Shown here: positions 37,361 to 46,122 of the stretch, in pieces
How positions within the stretch are numbered: the first letter of the stretch is position 1
Layout of the letters: each line of letters opens with the position of its first letter
Origin: Pseudomonadota bacterium
Lineage (GTDB): Bacteria; Pseudomonadota; Alphaproteobacteria; Sphingomonadales; Sphingomonadaceae
Assembly (NCBI GenBank): GCA_023458055.1
Contig: JAEXAW010000016.1
Coordinates: 62,001-126,000, forward strand
Length of the DNA stretch: 64,000 nucleotides
Direction: 5' to 3'
Position numbers and translations under genes: made by a program
Notes under the pieces: model-generated
Seen by the model: the letters and a program-made list of their open reading frames with translations, nothing else
Database searches by the model: none
What the model was told of the DNA's origin: nothing

Positions 37361-37807
37361 TCATTTCTTCGCCTCAGGGGCCGCGCCCGGGGTTGCGCCC
37401 GGCGTGGGGTTGGGCGCGCCTTCGGTTCCGGCCTGGGCCGGCGGAGTGGCGGTGATCGGCGCGGCGGCACCCGGCGCGGGCGGGGTTGCGACTTGGTTGG
37501 CCGGATTGCCGCCAACGACCTCTTTCGCGACCTCACTGCCATAAGGCTGGGTCGCCTCGGTCCTGGCGTTCATGCCCATCCAGACGAAGAAAATCCCCGC
37601 CCAGGCGGCAAAGTGGAGCAGCCCCGCAATCCACATGGCTGATTTGGACGCGCCCTTGCGGCCGGGGCCGACATTGATTTCGTCCGCGCCCGCATCCTGC
37701 TTCGCCGCTTTGGCAAGGCTGCGCGCATTTACCAATATGTAGAAAAAGGTCGCGAACATGATGAGGAACAGCACGACCAAAATTATCGGGTAAGTGGTTA
37801 TATTCAT
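37361..37807 (-). CDS. Membrane protein of unknown function
   Basis: A 148-residue protein with two membrane segments (IILVVLFLIMFATFFYILV, residues 8-26, and MWIAGLLHFAAWAGIFFVWM, about 58-77) and a C-terminal Pro/Ala/Gly-rich tail ending APEAKK. The tail is low complexity and probably periplasmic or cytoplasmic disordered sequence. ATG 37807 is chosen over 37834. No function is assigned. Confidence 0.78.
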   Translation of the reverse strand: MNITTYPIILVVLFLIMFATFFYILVNARSLAKAAKQDAGADEINVGPGRKGASKSAMWIAGLLHFAAWAGIFFVWMGMNARTEATQPYGSEVAKEVVGGNPANQVATPPAPGAAAPITATPPAQAGTEGAPNPTPGATPGAAPEAKK

Positions 37808-37895
37808 GACTTTGTCCTTTCGCGTGCACCGCAATGGGGCGCATCGGCCGCCATCGGCATCGAAAGAACAACGCGGGGCTGTGCGGTTTGTGCCA

Positions 37896-38117
37896 TCACA
37901 ACAGCGCCTTCAGCATCGGCAAGTTGAAGAGGATATTCGCCGCCAGCATCACCCCGCCAAGGATCGCCTGCAACTTGCCCGCCTTGCCGAGCAATTGCGC
38001 ATTGGGATCGCCCGGGTTGGCGCGCGCGAGGCGCATCTTTTTTAACCCCGCCAGCAGTTGCCATAAGCAGACGGCGGCGAACAGCGCGAGGATGACGAGG
38101 AGAGCGGTGGGGGTCAT
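37896..38117 (-). CDS. Small membrane protein of unknown function
   Basis: A 73-residue protein with two hydrophobic segments (MTPTALLVILALFAAVCLW and LQAILGGVMLAANILFNLPM). It lies 88 bases upstream of the preceding membrane gene on the same strand. ATG 38117 is chosen because the five upstream residues add charged sequence before the membrane segment. Confidence 0.7.
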   Translation of the reverse strand: MTPTALLVILALFAAVCLWQLLAGLKKMRLARANPGDPNAQLLGKAGKLQAILGGVMLAANILFNLPMLKALL

Positions 38118-38138
38118 GCAGTCTTTCCCCACTTCAAA

Positions 38139-38334
38139 CCCTTTCCCCCTGTGGGAGAGGGTTGCGCAGACTTAACGAACGAAGTGAGTTTAGTCGAAGC
38201 TGGGTGAGGGGTAAGCGATTGCCCTTGGCAATCGCGCGAGCCGTTCAGGCTCGCACCCCTCATCCAACTACGCCTAATGCCTGTGGCATAAGGCTTCGTA
38301 TCCTTCTCCCACAGGGGGAGAAGGTTTGTGGCGG
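38139..38334. repeat. Left composite palindromic element flanking the DUF559 gene
   Basis: Bounded by CCCTTTCCCCCTGTGGGAG (38139 onwards) and CTTCTCCCACAGGGGGAGAAG (near 38313-38333), each a small palindrome. Between them run GTTGCGCAGACTT, GAAGCTGGGTGAGGGGTAAG, CGCGCGAGCC, CCCCTCATCCAACT and AAGGCTTCGTATCC. The same blocks appear in inverted order in the right element. It ends 6 bases from the DUF559 stop codon. Confidence 0.85.
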
Positions 38335-38340
38335 CATACC

Positions 38341-38706
38341 TCATGCGGCCACCTCCTGTTTTGTCAAAAATTCTGCAATCTTGGTGATAACGCCTTCGAG
38401 ATGATCGTCCACATCATTATTCCAGAAGCGCAATACGCGATATCCTTCACCTTCGAGGAATGCCGAGCGGACGGCGTCATAGCCTTGCTGTTCGGCGTGC
38501 TGGCCGCCGTCGAGTTCGATGATCAGATGCGCCGAATGGCAAACGAAATCGGCAATATAAGGACCCATCGGCACCTGCCGCCGTAACTTAACCTGCGGGA
38601 AGCTTTCCTTAAGCGCGCGCCAAAGGGTTTTCTCTTGCGGCGTCGCGTCGCGGCGGAGCGAGCGGGCGCGGGAGATAGCGGCTTCAGGAAGCGCATGGCG
38701 TTTCAT
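38341..38706 (-). CDS. DUF559 endonuclease-like protein
   Basis: A 121-residue protein of the DUF559 family, related in fold to Vsr/PD-(D/E)XK nucleases. ARSLRRDATPQEKTLWRALK, FPQVKLRRQVPMGPYIADF and LIIELDGGQH carry the acidic pair (Asp in IADF, Glu/Asp in IELDG) plus a histidine. The C-terminus has FLEGEGYRVLRFWNNDV. No partner methylase or repair gene is adjacent. The gene is enclosed by two inverted composite palindromic elements, starting 2 bases from one and ending 6 bases from the other. Confidence 0.92.
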   Translation of the reverse strand: MKRHALPEAAISRARSLRRDATPQEKTLWRALKESFPQVKLRRQVPMGPYIADFVCHSAHLIIELDGGQHAEQQGYDAVRSAFLEGEGYRVLRFWNNDVDDHLEGVITKIAEFLTKQEVAA

Positions 38707-38707
38707 A

Positions 38708-38888
38708 CCTTCTCCCCTTGTGGGAGAAGGATACGAAGCCTTGCGCCGTAGGTGCTAGGCGCAGTTGGATGAGGGGCGCGAGCCCAAGGGGCTCGCGCGG
38801 TCGCAAGCGACCGCTTACCCCTCACCCAGCTCCGACTAGCAAGCAAGCTTGCAAGTCTGCGCAACCCTCTCCCACAAGGGGAGAGGGG
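38708..38888. repeat. Right composite palindromic element flanking the DUF559 gene
   Basis: Starts with CCTTCTCCCCTTGTGGGAG (38709 onwards) and ends CCCTCTCCCACAAGGGGAGAG (to about 38887). Its reverse complement matches the left element in block order, with substitutions and small indels between blocks. It also includes AAGCAAGCTTGCAAGTC, a palindromic stretch. Confidence 0.85.
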
Positions 38889-38933
38889 AATATGCGCGTC
38901 ATCCCAAAGCTGGAGCCCCGCTTGCGCCATGAC

Positions 38934-40988
38934 TCACTGGCACGCCAAGCATTCGTCGTAATCGGTGGTCTCGGCGGTCGCGAGTTCGACCTTGGCGGGG
39001 TCGATCGTATTGTCCGCCTCGACACCGCCCGCGAACCCGGCGCGTTGCACCGATTTCGAGCGGAGATAGTAAAGCGACTTGATGCCAAGCTCCCACGCGC
39101 GGAAGTGGAGCATCATCAGGTCCCATTTTTCGACGTCGGCCGGGATGAACAGGTTCAGCGACTGGGCCTGATCAATGTACGGCGTGCGGTCGGCGGCGAG
39201 TTCCAAGAGCCAGCGCTGGTCGATTTCGAAGCTCGTCTTGAACGCGTCCTTTTCTTCCGGCGTCAGGAATTCCAAGTGCTGGACCGATCCGCCCTTTTCG
39301 AGGATCGAATTCCACACATTGGCGCTGTCCTTGGACTTTTCCTGAAGCAGCTTTTCGAGATAGGGGTTTTTGACCACGAAGCTGCCCGACAGCGTCTTGT
39401 GGGTGTAGATATTGGCCGGGATCGGCTCGATGCACGCGCTGGTGCCGCCGCAGATGATCGAGATCGACGCGGTCGGCGCAATCGCCATCTTGCACGAGAA
39501 ACGCTCCATCGCGCCCATTTCCTCGGCGTCCGGGCATGCGCCGCGTTCGTTGGCGAGGAGCATTGAGGCTTCCGACACCTTGGCATGGATATGCTTGAAG
39601 ATTTTGAGGTTCCACGATTTCGCCATCGCGCTTTCAAAGCCGAGGCCGCGCGCCTGCAGGAAGCTGTGGAAGCCCATAACGCCGAGGCCCACCGAGCGTT
39701 CACGGCTGGCGCTATATTTGGCGCGGGCCATTTCGTCGGGCGCGCGGTCGATGTAATCCTGCAGCACATTGTCGAGGAAGCGCATCACATCTTCGATAAA
39801 CTGCTTGTCGCCGTTCCACTCGTCCCAGGTTTCCAGGTTGAGCGAGGAGAGGCAGCATACCGCCGTGCGGTCATTGCCGAGATGGTCAACACCGGTCGGC
39901 AGCGTGATTTCCGAGCATAGGTTCGAGGTCGAAACCTTGAGCCCCAAATCGCGGTGATGCTTGGGCATCATGCGGTTCACCTGATCGACGAACACGATAT
40001 AGGGTTCGCCCGTGGCGAGGCGGGTTTCGACCAGCTTCTGGAACAGCGCCCGCGCGTTCACGGTGCCGCGTACCTCGCCGGTCTTGGGCGAGCGCAGGTT
40101 AAAGTCCTCGCCGTCGCGCACCGCTTCCATAAATTCGTCGGTGAGCAGCACGCCGTGGTGGAGATTGAGCGCCTTCCTGTTGAAGTCGCCTGACGGTTTA
40201 CGGATTTCTAGGAATTCTTCAATCTCCGGATGGCTCACATCGAGATAGCAAGCGGCTGAGCCACGGCGCAGCGAGCCTTGGCTGATTGCGAGCGTCAGGC
40301 TGTCCATCACGCGCACGAACGGGATGATGCCGCTGGTCTTGCCATTGAGGCCAACCGGTTCGCCGATGCCGCGCACATTGCCCCAATAGGTACCGATGCC
40401 GCCGCCACGCGAGGCGAGCCAGACATTTTCGTTCCAGGTGTTGACGATGCCATTCAGGCTATCATCGACCGAGTTCAGATAGCAGCTGATCGGGAGGCCG
40501 CGCCCCGTGCCGCCGTTCGACAGCACCGGGGTTGCGGGCATGAACCACAGTTTCGAGATATAATCATAAACGCGCTGGGCATGGTCCTGATCATCCGAAT
40601 AAGCCGCGGCAACGCGCGCGAACAGATCCTGATAGGATTCGCCGGGCAGCAGATAGCGATCATTCAGCGTTTCCTTGCCGAAGTCGGTGAGGAGCGCATC
40701 GCGTGAGCTATCGGTGACAATGTTAAAGCGATGGGCATGGACTTCCTTGGACCCCTCGCCCTCCGCCGTCACTTTGGCCACAGCGGCGATGGCCGCCAGC
40801 GCAGCCGCTTCGGGGGTGGCTTCGGTGACAGCTTGATCCTTGGCCGGGGCTGCAGCCTTGCCGTCCGTCTTTTCGAGTAAATCCGCTTTCGCCATTGCCT
40901 TATTATCACTCCCAGCCATCTGGTCAGACGATGTACCCGACAGAAAATCTGCCTGTCCGGCATCCGCGCCCGTGTCCCTGAAATCCAT
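38934..40988 (-). CDS. nrdA: Ribonucleotide reductase class I, alpha subunit NrdA
   Basis: A 684-residue catalytic subunit reducing nucleoside diphosphates. Active-site C169 (ISCY), N356/C358/E360 (SNLCSE) and the C-terminal redox pair C680/C683 (CLAC) are present. The first 80 residues are low complexity (Ala/Asp/Lys-rich), and no ATP-cone pattern is visible, so dATP inhibition through that domain may be missing. A GTTC-N7-GTTC LexA-type site and a palindrome lie upstream. Confidence 0.97.
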   Translation of the reverse strand: MDFRDTGADAGQADFLSGTSSDQMAGSDNKAMAKADLLEKTDGKAAAPAKDQAVTEATPEAAALAAIAAVAKVTAEGEGSKEVHAHRFNIVTDSSRDALLTDFGKETLNDRYLLPGESYQDLFARVAAAYSDDQDHAQRVYDYISKLWFMPATPVLSNGGTGRGLPISCYLNSVDDSLNGIVNTWNENVWLASRGGGIGTYWGNVRGIGEPVGLNGKTSGIIPFVRVMDSLTLAISQGSLRRGSAACYLDVSHPEIEEFLEIRKPSGDFNRKALNLHHGVLLTDEFMEAVRDGEDFNLRSPKTGEVRGTVNARALFQKLVETRLATGEPYIVFVDQVNRMMPKHHRDLGLKVSTSNLCSEITLPTGVDHLGNDRTAVCCLSSLNLETWDEWNGDKQFIEDVMRFLDNVLQDYIDRAPDEMARAKYSASRERSVGLGVMGFHSFLQARGLGFESAMAKSWNLKIFKHIHAKVSEASMLLANERGACPDAEEMGAMERFSCKMAIAPTASISIICGGTSACIEPIPANIYTHKTLSGSFVVKNPYLEKLLQEKSKDSANVWNSILEKGGSVQHLEFLTPEEKDAFKTSFEIDQRWLLELAADRTPYIDQAQSLNLFIPADVEKWDLMMLHFRAWELGIKSLYYLRSKSVQRAGFAGGVEADNTIDPAKVELATAETTDYDECLACQ

Positions 40989-41037
40989 GTTCCGACCCCC
41001 TAGATCGCTTGTGGCCAGTCCGGCTCAATGGCGAACT

Positions 41038-41052
41038 GTTCCTGTTACGTTC
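41038..41052 (-). promoter_or_regulatory. LexA-box-like direct repeat upstream of nrdA
   Basis: GTTC-CTGTTAC-GTTC matches the alphaproteobacterial LexA consensus GTTC-N7-GTTC exactly, 50-64 bases ahead of the nrdA start codon. The motif is short enough that chance matches elsewhere in a window this size are expected; position gives it weight. Confidence 0.5.
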
Positions 41053-41115
41053 GATTCGGAGGATCAAGCCTCCGACCATACAATATCCGCCCCGTGAGCG
41101 GGGCAAAATTTTGTC

Positions 41116-41136
41116 GCCGATATGAAATATATCGGC
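41116..41136. promoter_or_regulatory. Palindrome upstream of nrdA
   Basis: GCCGATAT-GAAAT-ATATCGGC is a perfect 8-base inverted repeat with a 5-base centre, the size of a dimeric repressor site. It does not match the NrdR box closely. Confidence 0.45.
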
Positions 41137-41535
41137 TGGACAGGAGGCGAATCGGCAGGGTTCCGTCAAAACGGTGTCCGGCGCTCGCCTACTAGCTATT
41201 GGGGATCCCCCGATGGCTGCCCACTAGCCATAGTGCCACAACCAATTTGCGATGCAAGGGCATTAACGCAGATTTAACGGCTCGGCTCGTCGCGCATTAG
41301 AGTCACTTCATCGCGGGCGGGTTTTTGTTGCAGCGCAGCGACGCGCGGACTTGCTAGGCCATTCCGCAAGTGCAAGAGCAGATGTGCCGAACGGCGAAAA
41401 AATTTATTTCCCGTGGCAGGCATGCGCCGTCTTAACCAAATCATACAGTTTTCTCGTGACAAAGCGGCTTGCCCTTCGACGCGCAACGGTTATTCAGATT
41501 TTTCGGCGCATGCGACGGGCGATAAAGGGGGGATA

Positions 41536-43242
41536 ATGCTGATCGGTATTGATCTGGGAACGACCAATAGCGCGGTCGCGGTCTGGCGCGATGGTCGTGC
41601 TGAACTTATTCCCAATGCGCTTGGGGACCTCCTCACGCCATCAGCAGTCAGTCTTGGCGACGATGGCGCGTTGATCGTCGGTCGCGCCGCCCGCGAACGT
41701 CAGGCAACGCATCCCGACCGGACCGCGACCTTGTTCAAGCGCCTGATGGGCACTGCCGAAACGGTCCGGCTCGGCCAGACCAGTTACAGCCCTCAGGAAC
41801 TGTCGGCGATGGTGCTGCGCGCGCTCAAGAGTGATGCCGAGGCTGCACTTGGGGAGCCTGTAACGGGCGCGATCATCACCGTTCCCGCCTATTTTAATGA
41901 CAAGCAGCGCAAGGCGACCCGCGATGCGGGCGAGCTTGCCGGGCTGTCGGTCGAACGGCTGATTAACGAACCGACTGCGGCGGCGCTCGCTTATGGCATC
42001 CACGAGCAGGACGAAGAACATCCTTTTCTGGTGTTTGACTTAGGGGGCGGCACCTTTGACGTGTCACTGGTCGAAATGTTCGACGGGATCATCGAGGTGC
42101 GCGCGTCAGCGGGGGACAACCGGCTGGGCGGCGAGGATTTCAACGATGCCGTGATTATCGCCGCGCGCGGCAAGATTGAAGGCTGGGAAACGCTCGGCGC
42201 CGCCGACCCGGGCCGCTTCCGCGAAGTCGCGCGCGCGGCAGCCGAGCGCACCCGCCGCGCCTTAACCGACGCGGAAGCCGCACCCTACCGGCTCGTCTGG
42301 GATGACAAAGAATATAGCGTCGAGATTAGCGCCACCGAATTTGACGCCGCCGCCGCCCCGCTCATCGACCAGTTGCGCCAACCCGTTTTGCGGGCGCTGC
42401 GCGACGGCAATGTCAAAGCGGATCGGTTGAGCGAGATTGTGCTGGTCGGCGGCGCGACCCGGATGCCGCTGATCCGCCGGACAGTCACGCGCATGTTCGG
42501 GCGCTTTCCCAACACCCGCACCCATCCTGACCATGCCATTGCGCTCGGCGCGGCCGTACAGGCCGGGCTCAAGAGCCGCGACGCCGCGCTCGACGAGATC
42601 AGGTTGACCGACGTGTGCCCGTTCACGCTCGGCGTCGATTCCGGATATCGCGAGGAAAGTGGCCGTATCGTTGATGGCGTCTTTTCGCCGATCATTGAGC
42701 GCAACACGGTGATCCCGGCGAGCCGCAGTCAATTTTACAGCCCGATGCACGAACAGCAAAAGCAGGTGCGCTTCGGTATCTATCAGGGCGAATCCCGCAC
42801 TGTTGACCGGAACGTCAAGCTCGGCGAGGTGACCGTGCCCTTGCCGCCGGGACATGGCGGCCAGGCCAATATCGAATGTCGCTTCACCTATGATGTGAGC
42901 GGCCTTCTGGAGGTTGATGTGGTTATCCCCGAAACCGGGGTGACGCGGCAATTGGTCATCCACGACAAGGAAAGCGGGATGACGCCCAAGGAACTCGAAA
43001 AACGGCGCGGCGAACTCGCGAAGCTCAAAGTCCATCCCCGCGAGGACGCACGCAATGCCGCAACACTCGCGCGCGCCAATAATCTGTTCGAGGATCATCT
43101 GGGCGATATGCGCGAATATATTGGCCGGTTGATCGACCATTTCCGGCTGGTGCTTGATCGCCAAGACCCGCGCGAGATCGAAACCGAACGGCAGGCGCTC
43201 GAAAAGCTGCTTGATGAAATTGGCGGGGAAAATTTTCTGTAA
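41536..43242 (+). CDS. hscC: Hsp70-family chaperone HscC
   Basis: A 568-residue Hsp70 shorter than DnaK, missing much of the C-terminal lid. Nucleotide-domain motifs: GIDLGTTNSAVAVW, INEPTAAALAYG, FDLGGGTFDVSL and VLVGGATRMPLIRR. In E. coli HscC works with J-proteins DjlB/DjlC encoded next to it. ATG 41536 follows AAAGGGGGGA and fits the family start. The following gene encodes a J-like protein 41 bases downstream, so they form an operon. Confidence 0.94.
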   Translation: MLIGIDLGTTNSAVAVWRDGRAELIPNALGDLLTPSAVSLGDDGALIVGRAARERQATHPDRTATLFKRLMGTAETVRLGQTSYSPQELSAMVLRALKSDAEAALGEPVTGAIITVPAYFNDKQRKATRDAGELAGLSVERLINEPTAAALAYGIHEQDEEHPFLVFDLGGGTFDVSLVEMFDGIIEVRASAGDNRLGGEDFNDAVIIAARGKIEGWETLGAADPGRFREVARAAAERTRRALTDAEAAPYRLVWDDKEYSVEISATEFDAAAAPLIDQLRQPVLRALRDGNVKADRLSEIVLVGGATRMPLIRRTVTRMFGRFPNTRTHPDHAIALGAAVQAGLKSRDAALDEIRLTDVCPFTLGVDSGYREESGRIVDGVFSPIIERNTVIPASRSQFYSPMHEQQKQVRFGIYQGESRTVDRNVKLGEVTVPLPPGHGGQANIECRFTYDVSGLLEVDVVIPETGVTRQLVIHDKESGMTPKELEKRRGELAKLKVHPREDARNAATLARANNLFEDHLGDMREYIGRLIDHFRLVLDRQDPREIETERQALEKLLDEIGGENFL

Positions 43243-43283
43243 AAGCGGGCGGCAGATTGGCGGGCGACGGATAAGGGGGGCGA

Positions 43284-45296
43284 ATGGCAGGCTATCAAAA
43301 TGCGTGGGCTATGCTGGGCATCGCGCGAACCAGCGATGCGCGAGTCGTCAAACGTGCTTATGCTGCCAAGTTGAAAGCAATTGACGTCGAAACGGATCGC
43401 GACGGATTTATGGCCTTACGCGCGGCGTTCGAACAGGCGCAGCGCGAGGCCGAATGGGCAGCGCAAGACGAGGCGGCGAAAGCAAATCCTGTTGATCCCG
43501 ATGCCCATGCGTATCAGGACGAAGATGGAGAGTGGCAGGATTGGGGAGAGGCGCGGGCCGACTATCCGGCGGGGGATGCGGCAGCACAACCGGCGACATT
43601 ACCGCGCCCTTCGTCACCCAATCTCACCAATGGCATCGAGGTCAGGTTGACCGCACCCCTGCCGCTCCCCTTTGGGCTGTTGATCGAATCTGGTGCAGTC
43701 GGCAACGTGATGGGTCGCTTGGGCGAAAGAGCGGATGAAGCGCCCGTTCCCATCATCACCCCGCCCGAATTGGGCGTGGCGGACGGAAGCGAAATGCGGG
43801 GTCGATCACTCGAGCTTCCGGATCGACCGCTGCACGATGTTTTTCCACCCGAATTGCCCTTTTTGCGCGATCTTATCGGGTTCGACCCGGAAATGGTCGC
43901 TGCGCCTTCATCCGCGAGGGAAATGCACGCGCCAGCGTCAGTGGGAACGGGTGTCGCCGGAAACCGTCTGTCGGTATGGGACGATAGTGACGTGCAGGAA
44001 GGTGCGCCCGCGGCACCTGCGCCGATCGAGCCACAGACGCGGCAGGTTTTCACCTACCGGCGTGACGACTGGGGCAATGCGGACCGCGCCCGTCTGGTTG
44101 AGCTTCTGTCTGGTGCGAGCTTTGGGCCCGCCGAAGCAGATGTCGTTCTCGAAATCGGCAACCGTCTCCTCGCTTCTCAGCACATCGAGGAAATTGATTA
44201 TCGCGACTGGTTCGAAGAATGGCTCGCGGCTCTCATCGCCGAGCATATGCCGCGCACCGACGGCCTCCTCCGCCTTGCGGCCCAAAAATTCCGTTGGGGG
44301 ACAGAAACCGGCCTGCTTCATCAAACGCACGCGATGGATGCGGCCATCGGACGCTATCGTGATCTCCTGACCATCGACAAACTCGAAAACCCGCAGGAAG
44401 CGTGGCACAGCCTCTATAAAATGCTGCAGGAACCTGCGCCGCTAAAGTTCAAGCCAACGCGGCATTGGGAACAGGTACGCGATTTCATCGATAATGTCCG
44501 GGTCGAGCGGCCGACGGTGGAATGGAATCTGGATCGCCAGCATGTGGCCTTGTGGGATGATTTCATCAACCGCAAGATGAACCGGGGAGCCGCGAACTAC
44601 ACGACGCCCACGCTGCGCTGGTATCATTATCTGTTTTTCGCATTCATGGCACTGCAGTTGATCGGGCGATGCGCGACCTATGATCCAACCGCACCGTTCA
44701 ATTATGAAGAGGTGCAGCGTACGTCAGATACTTCCAACGGGCTCATCGATTATAAGGATGCGGCGCGCGTCGTGAACAATAGGGCAGAATTGGCCGAACG
44801 CGAACGCCTCGGTCCATTGTTCAACGAACGTCTTCAGGGCGGTTTCCCGTTGCTCACCCCTGGCCCCGATTTTTCGAGCTATTTCACGCTGCATGACATT
44901 CGGCGCTTCCTCACCGATTGCAACAATGCCTGTCTCGTCGAAATCGCGGCAACTGTAGCAAAGATCCGGTCAACCAGCGTCAGCATGGGCACGCCGCCAC
45001 CGCTACCGCCGCCAGCAATGCCGAAGTCAGCCACGCCGAAGCCTGCACCGCCACCCGTTCCAGCTGCCGCTCCCATCGAGCTGCGCTATTCCATTTCCTT
45101 CGATCCCAATGATGCGTCAGTCCGGCCAAAAGTCATCCGCAACGCGCAGATGAAGAAACTCGGTTTCACCGAAGCTGATATCAAGGGCATGGAGCGGCTG
45201 ATGGTGAGCCGGAAACTGCCTGGCGGGAAAGTGAAATGGGAATGTGCCAAGGCTTGCGGTGATCATGTTGACAAATTACTCGCGCGCAGCCGTTGA
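43284..45296 (+). CDS. J-domain-like membrane protein, HscC partner candidate
   Basis: A 670-residue protein. Residues 4-52 follow the J-domain helix pattern (AWAMLGIARTSDARVVKRAY, then AAKLKAIDVETD and GFMALRAAFEQ). The HPD loop that stimulates Hsp70 ATPase reads IDVETD instead. After an acidic, Pro-rich linker comes a helical region (to about 400), a hydrophobic stretch near 446-461 (YHYLFFAFMALQLIG), a Pro/Ala linker and a C-terminal domain ending HVDKLLARSR. Strong ribosome binding site (GGGGGCGA). A role with HscC is inferred from position. Confidence 0.8.
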   Translation: MAGYQNAWAMLGIARTSDARVVKRAYAAKLKAIDVETDRDGFMALRAAFEQAQREAEWAAQDEAAKANPVDPDAHAYQDEDGEWQDWGEARADYPAGDAAAQPATLPRPSSPNLTNGIEVRLTAPLPLPFGLLIESGAVGNVMGRLGERADEAPVPIITPPELGVADGSEMRGRSLELPDRPLHDVFPPELPFLRDLIGFDPEMVAAPSSAREMHAPASVGTGVAGNRLSVWDDSDVQEGAPAAPAPIEPQTRQVFTYRRDDWGNADRARLVELLSGASFGPAEADVVLEIGNRLLASQHIEEIDYRDWFEEWLAALIAEHMPRTDGLLRLAAQKFRWGTETGLLHQTHAMDAAIGRYRDLLTIDKLENPQEAWHSLYKMLQEPAPLKFKPTRHWEQVRDFIDNVRVERPTVEWNLDRQHVALWDDFINRKMNRGAANYTTPTLRWYHYLFFAFMALQLIGRCATYDPTAPFNYEEVQRTSDTSNGLIDYKDAARVVNNRAELAERERLGPLFNERLQGGFPLLTPGPDFSSYFTLHDIRRFLTDCNNACLVEIAATVAKIRSTSVSMGTPPPLPPPAMPKSATPKPAPPPVPAAAPIELRYSISFDPNDASVRPKVIRNAQMKKLGFTEADIKGMERLMVSRKLPGGKVKWECAKACGDHVDKLLARSR

Positions 45297-45313
45297 TCGA
45301 TCCCGAACAATAA

Positions 45314-45341
45314 CCCCGGCGACAATTGCTTGTCGCCGGGG
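45314..45341. terminator. Bidirectional hairpin between convergent genes
   Basis: CCCCGGCGACAA (45314-45325) and TTGTCGCCGGGG (45330-45341) form a perfect 12-base stem with a 4-base loop. There is no T-run on the + strand; on the minus strand it is followed by TTATTG. It separates the J-like gene from the EF-hand gene. Confidence 0.65.
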
Positions 45342-45371
45342 TCGAGGAAGTTTGCGCTTTTGCGCCAAATA

Positions 45372-45779
45372 TCAATCGCCGCTGGAAAAAAAGGCGATCA
45401 GTTCGGGCTTGGCGAGCTTCTTGTTCTTGTCAGCATCAGCCTTGGCAAATGCATCCTTGGTCAGCTTTGCTTTGCTTGCCTCATCCAAGGGTTTGGCCGC
45501 CGCATTTTTGGCATAAAGCTCAAGCAGCCACTTGCCGAACTCGGGTTCAGAAATATCACCGCTCTTGTCGGTATCATAGGCCGGAAAATCGGTTGCGATG
45601 ATGGCTTCAACCGAAGCTGTCTGGGTTGCTGGTGCCGGGGTCGCCGGCGCTGCGGCTGCGGGTTCAGCGGTCGCTTCGGTTCCCGGCGGCGGAACCGGGA
45701 CTGCAGGTGCAGCGCTTTGTGCCAGAGCCGGTGCTGCCATCGCCAGAGCCGCCGAAGAAGCTAAAATAAAACGTAACAT
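45372..45779 (-). CDS. Exported EF-hand protein
   Basis: A 135-residue protein with signal peptide (LASSAALAMAAPALAQ), a Pro/Ala/Thr-rich segment, and two EF-hand loops. The first, DTDKSGDISEPE, has all ligands; the second, DADKNKKLAKPE, is plausible with a lysine at the position usually glycine. It may bind calcium in the periplasm. ATG 45779 gives the signal peptide. Confidence 0.87.
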   Translation of the reverse strand: MLRFILASSAALAMAAPALAQSAAPAVPVPPPGTEATAEPAAAAPATPAPATQTASVEAIIATDFPAYDTDKSGDISEPEFGKWLLELYAKNAAAKPLDEASKAKLTKDAFAKADADKNKKLAKPELIAFFSSGD

Positions 45780-46122
45780 GATAATCTCCTTATTTTCGAC
45801 CCGGGAACAAAATGTTGCGCCGCTCTTATGAGGTGACCGGTCATCAACAGGATCGAACGCAATGCCGAACGACATCGCTCCTCTAATGTGTGAAAAAATT
45901 GTCGCGATGGAAGCCCTGAATCTCGCCGGTATTTCGGTTCGTCATGGCGGAATGTTCGGTCTATCCGGAACAAGTGGCATATTTACGATGAAATCATCCG
46001 ATATGCTTAACATAACTATCGATTAACTGAAGATGTCCTGCGCCGAGGCCGGACGCTTGCGGGACTCGACCGGTTCATGCAAGGGAGCGCCCAGCAACCT
46101 TAGCCAGCCGGAAAGATGATTG
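45780..46122. other. 343-base divergent spacer
   Basis: Holds the likely promoters of the EF-hand and fumarase genes. A TGACCGGTCA palindrome lies at 45834-45843. The stretch from 45970 to 46030 is AT-rich. No gene is supported. Confidence 0.5.

Larger units (their letters stand above)
40989..41535. other. 547-base divergent regulatory region between nrdA and hscC
   Basis: It contains a LexA-box-like repeat (41038-41052) and a 21-base palindrome (41116-41136), both on the nrdA side, and probably the hscC promoter to the right. The stretch 41380-41530 is open in the hscC frame but has no homology. Nothing coding is supported. Confidence 0.6.

Noticed and set aside
38139..38888. Insertion sequence
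   Set aside because: No transposase is encoded. DUF559 is a nuclease-like family, so the unit is listed as repeats plus a gene, not as an IS.
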